Below the pieces are notes generated by a model. It did no database searches. It was not told the origin of the DNA and saw only the letters and a program-made list of their open reading frames with translations. This document shows, piece after piece, positions 62,110-64,000 of a stretch of 64,000 nt of DNA. How positions within the stretch are numbered: position 1 is the first letter of the stretch; each line of letters starts with the position of its first letter. Origin of the DNA: Ascoidea rubescens DSM 1968 (Eukaryota > Ascomycota > Saccharomycetes > Ascoideales > Ascoideaceae); NCBI RefSeq assembly GCF_001661345.1, contig NW_017962919.1, forward strand, positions 1-64,000. The letters are read 5' to 3'. A program made the position numbers and the translations under genes.

Positions 62110-62391
62110 TTGTGATAAAAGTTGTTTCTATAGCAGTGATGGATATTATAATAAAAAATTTCATAGTTGAGTGTCAAAACCACGGCAATGGGTACATGCA
62201 CAGTAGGCGTCACTACACATTAGCTGCATTATCTATGAGACCACAACTGTGGACGTGTCTCAAAATGGTAGTGGTTGCATTTCTGAATGGTATTTAATGA
62301 GAAGAGAAGAGAAGGGGTCAGACTTCTTGTTTATCTTCAGGTAATATCTACAATATTTTTTAGCCAAAAGACTCCTAACAAACTTTCAAGA

Positions 62392-63018
62392 ATGGTTTCC
62401 TTCAAACAGTTAGCATCTTTTTCATTATTAGTTTGTACCCCTGTTTTCTCCTCTCCTATTGTTATTGGCGGTTCAAGCGAAGGCAATTTTCAGGACGAAT
62501 TCTCTCTTCAATTTCCTGGGCCTCCAGGTACCAAACCCATTCCAGGAGACAACCCCTGTGCCATCTGCGATACCTACGAGCCCCAGCTCTTGACCATCAA
62601 CTCGTTGACCATCACACCCAACCCTCCAGAGGCAGGCAGCAACTTAACCATCGAGGCCACTGGCTTTCTCAAGGAGGACATCACCGACGGTGCCTATGTT
62701 GCTGTTGAGGTCAGATACGGTTATGTGAAGTTGGTCAACCAGGAATTTGACTTGTGTGAGCAGATTGAAAACGTTGATATGAGCTGTCCCATCACCAAGG
62801 GCCCTCGGACCATCAAGAAGGTGGTGGAGTTGCCAAAGGAAATTCCCCCAGGCAAGTACACAGTGAAGGCTCAAGCGTTCACAGACGAAGACGAGTATAT
62901 TACCTGTCTCACAGCCAGCGTCACCTTTGCAATTCCTCCTCCAAAGTTGTCATCGATTACAGAGTCAGTCAAAGGTTGGGTGAGCAACGTTAAAAGGGCC
63001 TTTGTTGCATATCTATAG
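62392..63018 (+). CDS. NPC2: NPC2-type ML-domain lipid transfer protein
   Basis: 208 aa from the ATG at 62392; upstream in-frame codons are ignored because the signal peptide starts at MVSFKQLASFSLLV. Signal peptide about 1-20, propeptide about 21-53, then the ML domain: Cys56 and Cys59 (NPCAICD), LTINSLTITPNPPEAGSNLT, GAYVAVEVRYGYVKL, FDLCEQ, SCPITKGPRTIKK, LPKEIPPGKYTVKAQAFT and YITCLTASV. Cys pairing is as in fungal phosphatidylglycerol/phosphatidylinositol transfer protein (yeast Npc2), which carries sterols or anionic phospholipids in the vacuole lumen. It ends with a short basic/hydrophobic tail. Codon use is GC-richer than most of the window. The stop codon lies inside the first unit of an 11-bp tandem repeat. 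Confidence 0.95.
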   Translation: MVSFKQLASFSLLVCTPVFSSPIVIGGSSEGNFQDEFSLQFPGPPGTKPIPGDNPCAICDTYEPQLLTINSLTITPNPPEAGSNLTIEATGFLKEDITDGAYVAVEVRYGYVKLVNQEFDLCEQIENVDMSCPITKGPRTIKKVVELPKEIPPGKYTVKAQAFTDEDEYITCLTASVTFAIPPPKLSSITESVKGWVSNVKRAFVAYL

Positions 63019-63052
63019 GATATCTATAGGATATCTATAGGATATCTATAGG
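63009..63052. repeat. Four tandem 11-bp units overlapping the NPC2 stop
   Basis: ATATCTATAGG is repeated four times exactly (63009-63019, 63020-63030, 63031-63041, 63042-63052). The NPC2 TAG stop is within the first unit, so the first copy encodes the last residues YL and the others lie in the 3' untranslated region. Confidence 0.95.
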
Positions 63053-63190
63053 TGTGGTGAAACTCAAACGCTAGTGCATGTTTAGTTTAGTTATAACCAT
63101 CAGCTGGTAATCAAAATGATAATGATAATGATAATGATAATAATGATTTAATTTTAATATTTCTATGGTTTTTATATCTATCTATCTATT

Positions 63191-63221
<31 letters not shown>

Positions 63222-63524
63222 TTAACTATAAGCCAGTGGTGTTATCATTTAACCGATTTCACAAATATTCATTAATAGTCAATCATTCATTGTAATTGCT
63301 AGACTTGATTTTATCAGCTATTCTTTTTTATCTTTCTTGTTTCTCTTTTAGAGTTGATGAACTAATTTTTTATTTTACAGTATCAATTGATTGATTATGA
63401 AGCGTAAATTTAAACTACAACAGATATTCCACAGTCCAATGAGAATATTTCCCGTATTTACGTCAAAAAAAATGAATCAAAGAATAAGAATTATTTATTG
63501 AAATTGGTAGAAAACCATTTGAAA
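63053..63524. other. AT-rich intergenic region with microsatellites
   Basis: Contains (AATGAT)n at 63115-63144, TCTA units at about 63176-63188 and a TTTA array at 63189-63222. No gene is seen before the possible coding end at 63495. Confidence 0.7.
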
Positions 63525-64000
63525 NNNNNNNNNNNNNNNNNNNNNNNNNNNNNNNNNNNNNNNNNNNNNNNNNNNNNNNNNNNNNNNNNNNNNNNNNNNN
63601 NNNNNNNNNNNNNNNNNNNNNNNNNNNNNNNNNNNNNNNNNNNNNNNNNNNNNNNNNNNNNNNNNNNNNNNNNNNNNNNNNNNNNNNNNNNNNNNNNNNN
63701 NNNNNNNNNNNNNNNNNNNNNNNNNNNNNNNNNNNNNNNNNNNNNNNNNNNNNNNNNNNNNNNNNNNNNNNNNNNNNNNNNNNNNNNNNNNNNNNNNNNN
63801 NNNNNNNNNNNNNNNNNNNNNNNNNNNNNNNNNNNNNNNNNNNNNNNNNNNNNNNNNNNNNNNNNNNNNNNNNNNNNNNNNNNNNNNNNNNNNNNNNNNN
63901 NNAGCAAATAGTGAGGTAATGACATCAACAGTTTTGATACCCAAGCTTCTTGCCTTGTTGGTGTGGTCAGTTTTGATAGACAAAAAATTAGGAAAATAAC
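63495..64000 (-). CDS. Partial gene crossing the assembly gap, product unknown
   Basis: On the minus strand the right edge is open from 64000 to the gap, reading LSIKTDHTNKARSLGIKTV and then DVITSLFA. The composition is protein-like and less AT-rich than the neighbouring intergenic DNA. If the 378-base gap length is right (it is a multiple of three), the frame continues to a stop at 63495. The start lies outside the window. I do not recognise the family. Confidence 0.4.
   Translation of the reverse strand, partial: YFPNFLSIKTDHTNKARSLGIKTVDVITSLFAXXXXXXXXXXXXXXXXXXXXXXXXXXXXXXXXXXXXXXXXXXXXXXXXXXXXXXXXXXXXXXXXXXXXXXXXXXXXXXXXXXXXXXXXXXXXXXXXXXXXXXXXXXXXXXXXXXXXXXXXXXXXXXFQMVFYQFQ
63525..63902. 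other. Assembly gap (378 N)
   Basis: Run of N within a probable coding region; the length may be an estimate. Confidence 1.

Noticed and set aside
1-64000. Transposons, LTR elements, CRISPR arrays, tRNA genes, centromere or telomere repeats
   Set aside because: Looked for reverse transcriptase or transposase motifs, long terminal repeats, B-box sequences and spaced repeats by eye; none found. Repeats present are microsatellites or coding low complexity.

Overview
The window is nuclear DNA of an AT-rich budding yeast (Saccharomycotina). Genes are mostly single-exon and tightly packed. The few introns use GTATGT/GTATGC donors and TACTAAC-like branch points, and the proteins are typical yeast orthologues (RPS17, SPT16, NAR1, NAB3, eIF4G, MED16, VPS33, CCZ1, TAD3, FCY2, ITR1). 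CTG codons are almost absent: none in FCY2 or in the SLC35F6-like gene, and only two, in unconserved tails, in ITR1. This fits a yeast in which CUG is reassigned to Ser or ambiguous. The species cannot be named from sequence alone; a Saccharomycopsis/Ascoidea-like or Candida-like lineage would fit. Long Asn (AAT/AAC) tracts are a strong genome signature. A possible complex I assembly factor suggests respiratory complex I is present.

Layout. 1-6.3 kb: microsatellite, a secreted Kex2/Ste13-type protein, a decayed coding remnant, and RPS17 (minus) with a one-codon first exon and a long intron holding an 18-bp inverted repeat. 6.3-17.2 kb: SLC35F6-like transporter, CCZ1 (minus), a 25-repeat LRR protein, nicotinamide riboside kinase and VPS33 (minus). 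17.2-33.5 kb: SPT16, NAR1, a small twin-CX9C protein (minus), NAB3 and eIF4G. 34-41.9 kb: MED16 (minus, one intron), a mitochondrial YchF-type GTPase and a Sel1-repeat protein. 43.8-48.5 kb: two permease genes on the minus strand (FCY2, ITR1). 50.2-55.8 kb: a very Asn-rich Zn2Cys6 regulator. 56.5-63 kb: a Kex2-repeat secreted precursor, an RTA1-like membrane protein (minus), three-exon TAD3 and an NPC2-type ML protein. A 378-base assembly gap and the 3' part of an unidentified gene close the window.

The genes are mainly unrelated housekeeping genes in divergent or convergent pairs. Weak functional links are CCZ1 and VPS33 (both vacuolar fusion) and SPT16, NAB3 and MED16 (transcription). The most novel material is the two secreted proteins with dibasic processing sites: the 56.5-kb protein has three long repeats that each begin right after a Lys-Arg, and the 1.6-kb protein has nine X-Ala dipeptides right after its Lys-Arg. 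No tRNA gene, CRISPR array, transposon, LTR element or Polinton was recognised. Several starts were set at the first in-frame ATG because the longer frame opens only with TTG or GTG.
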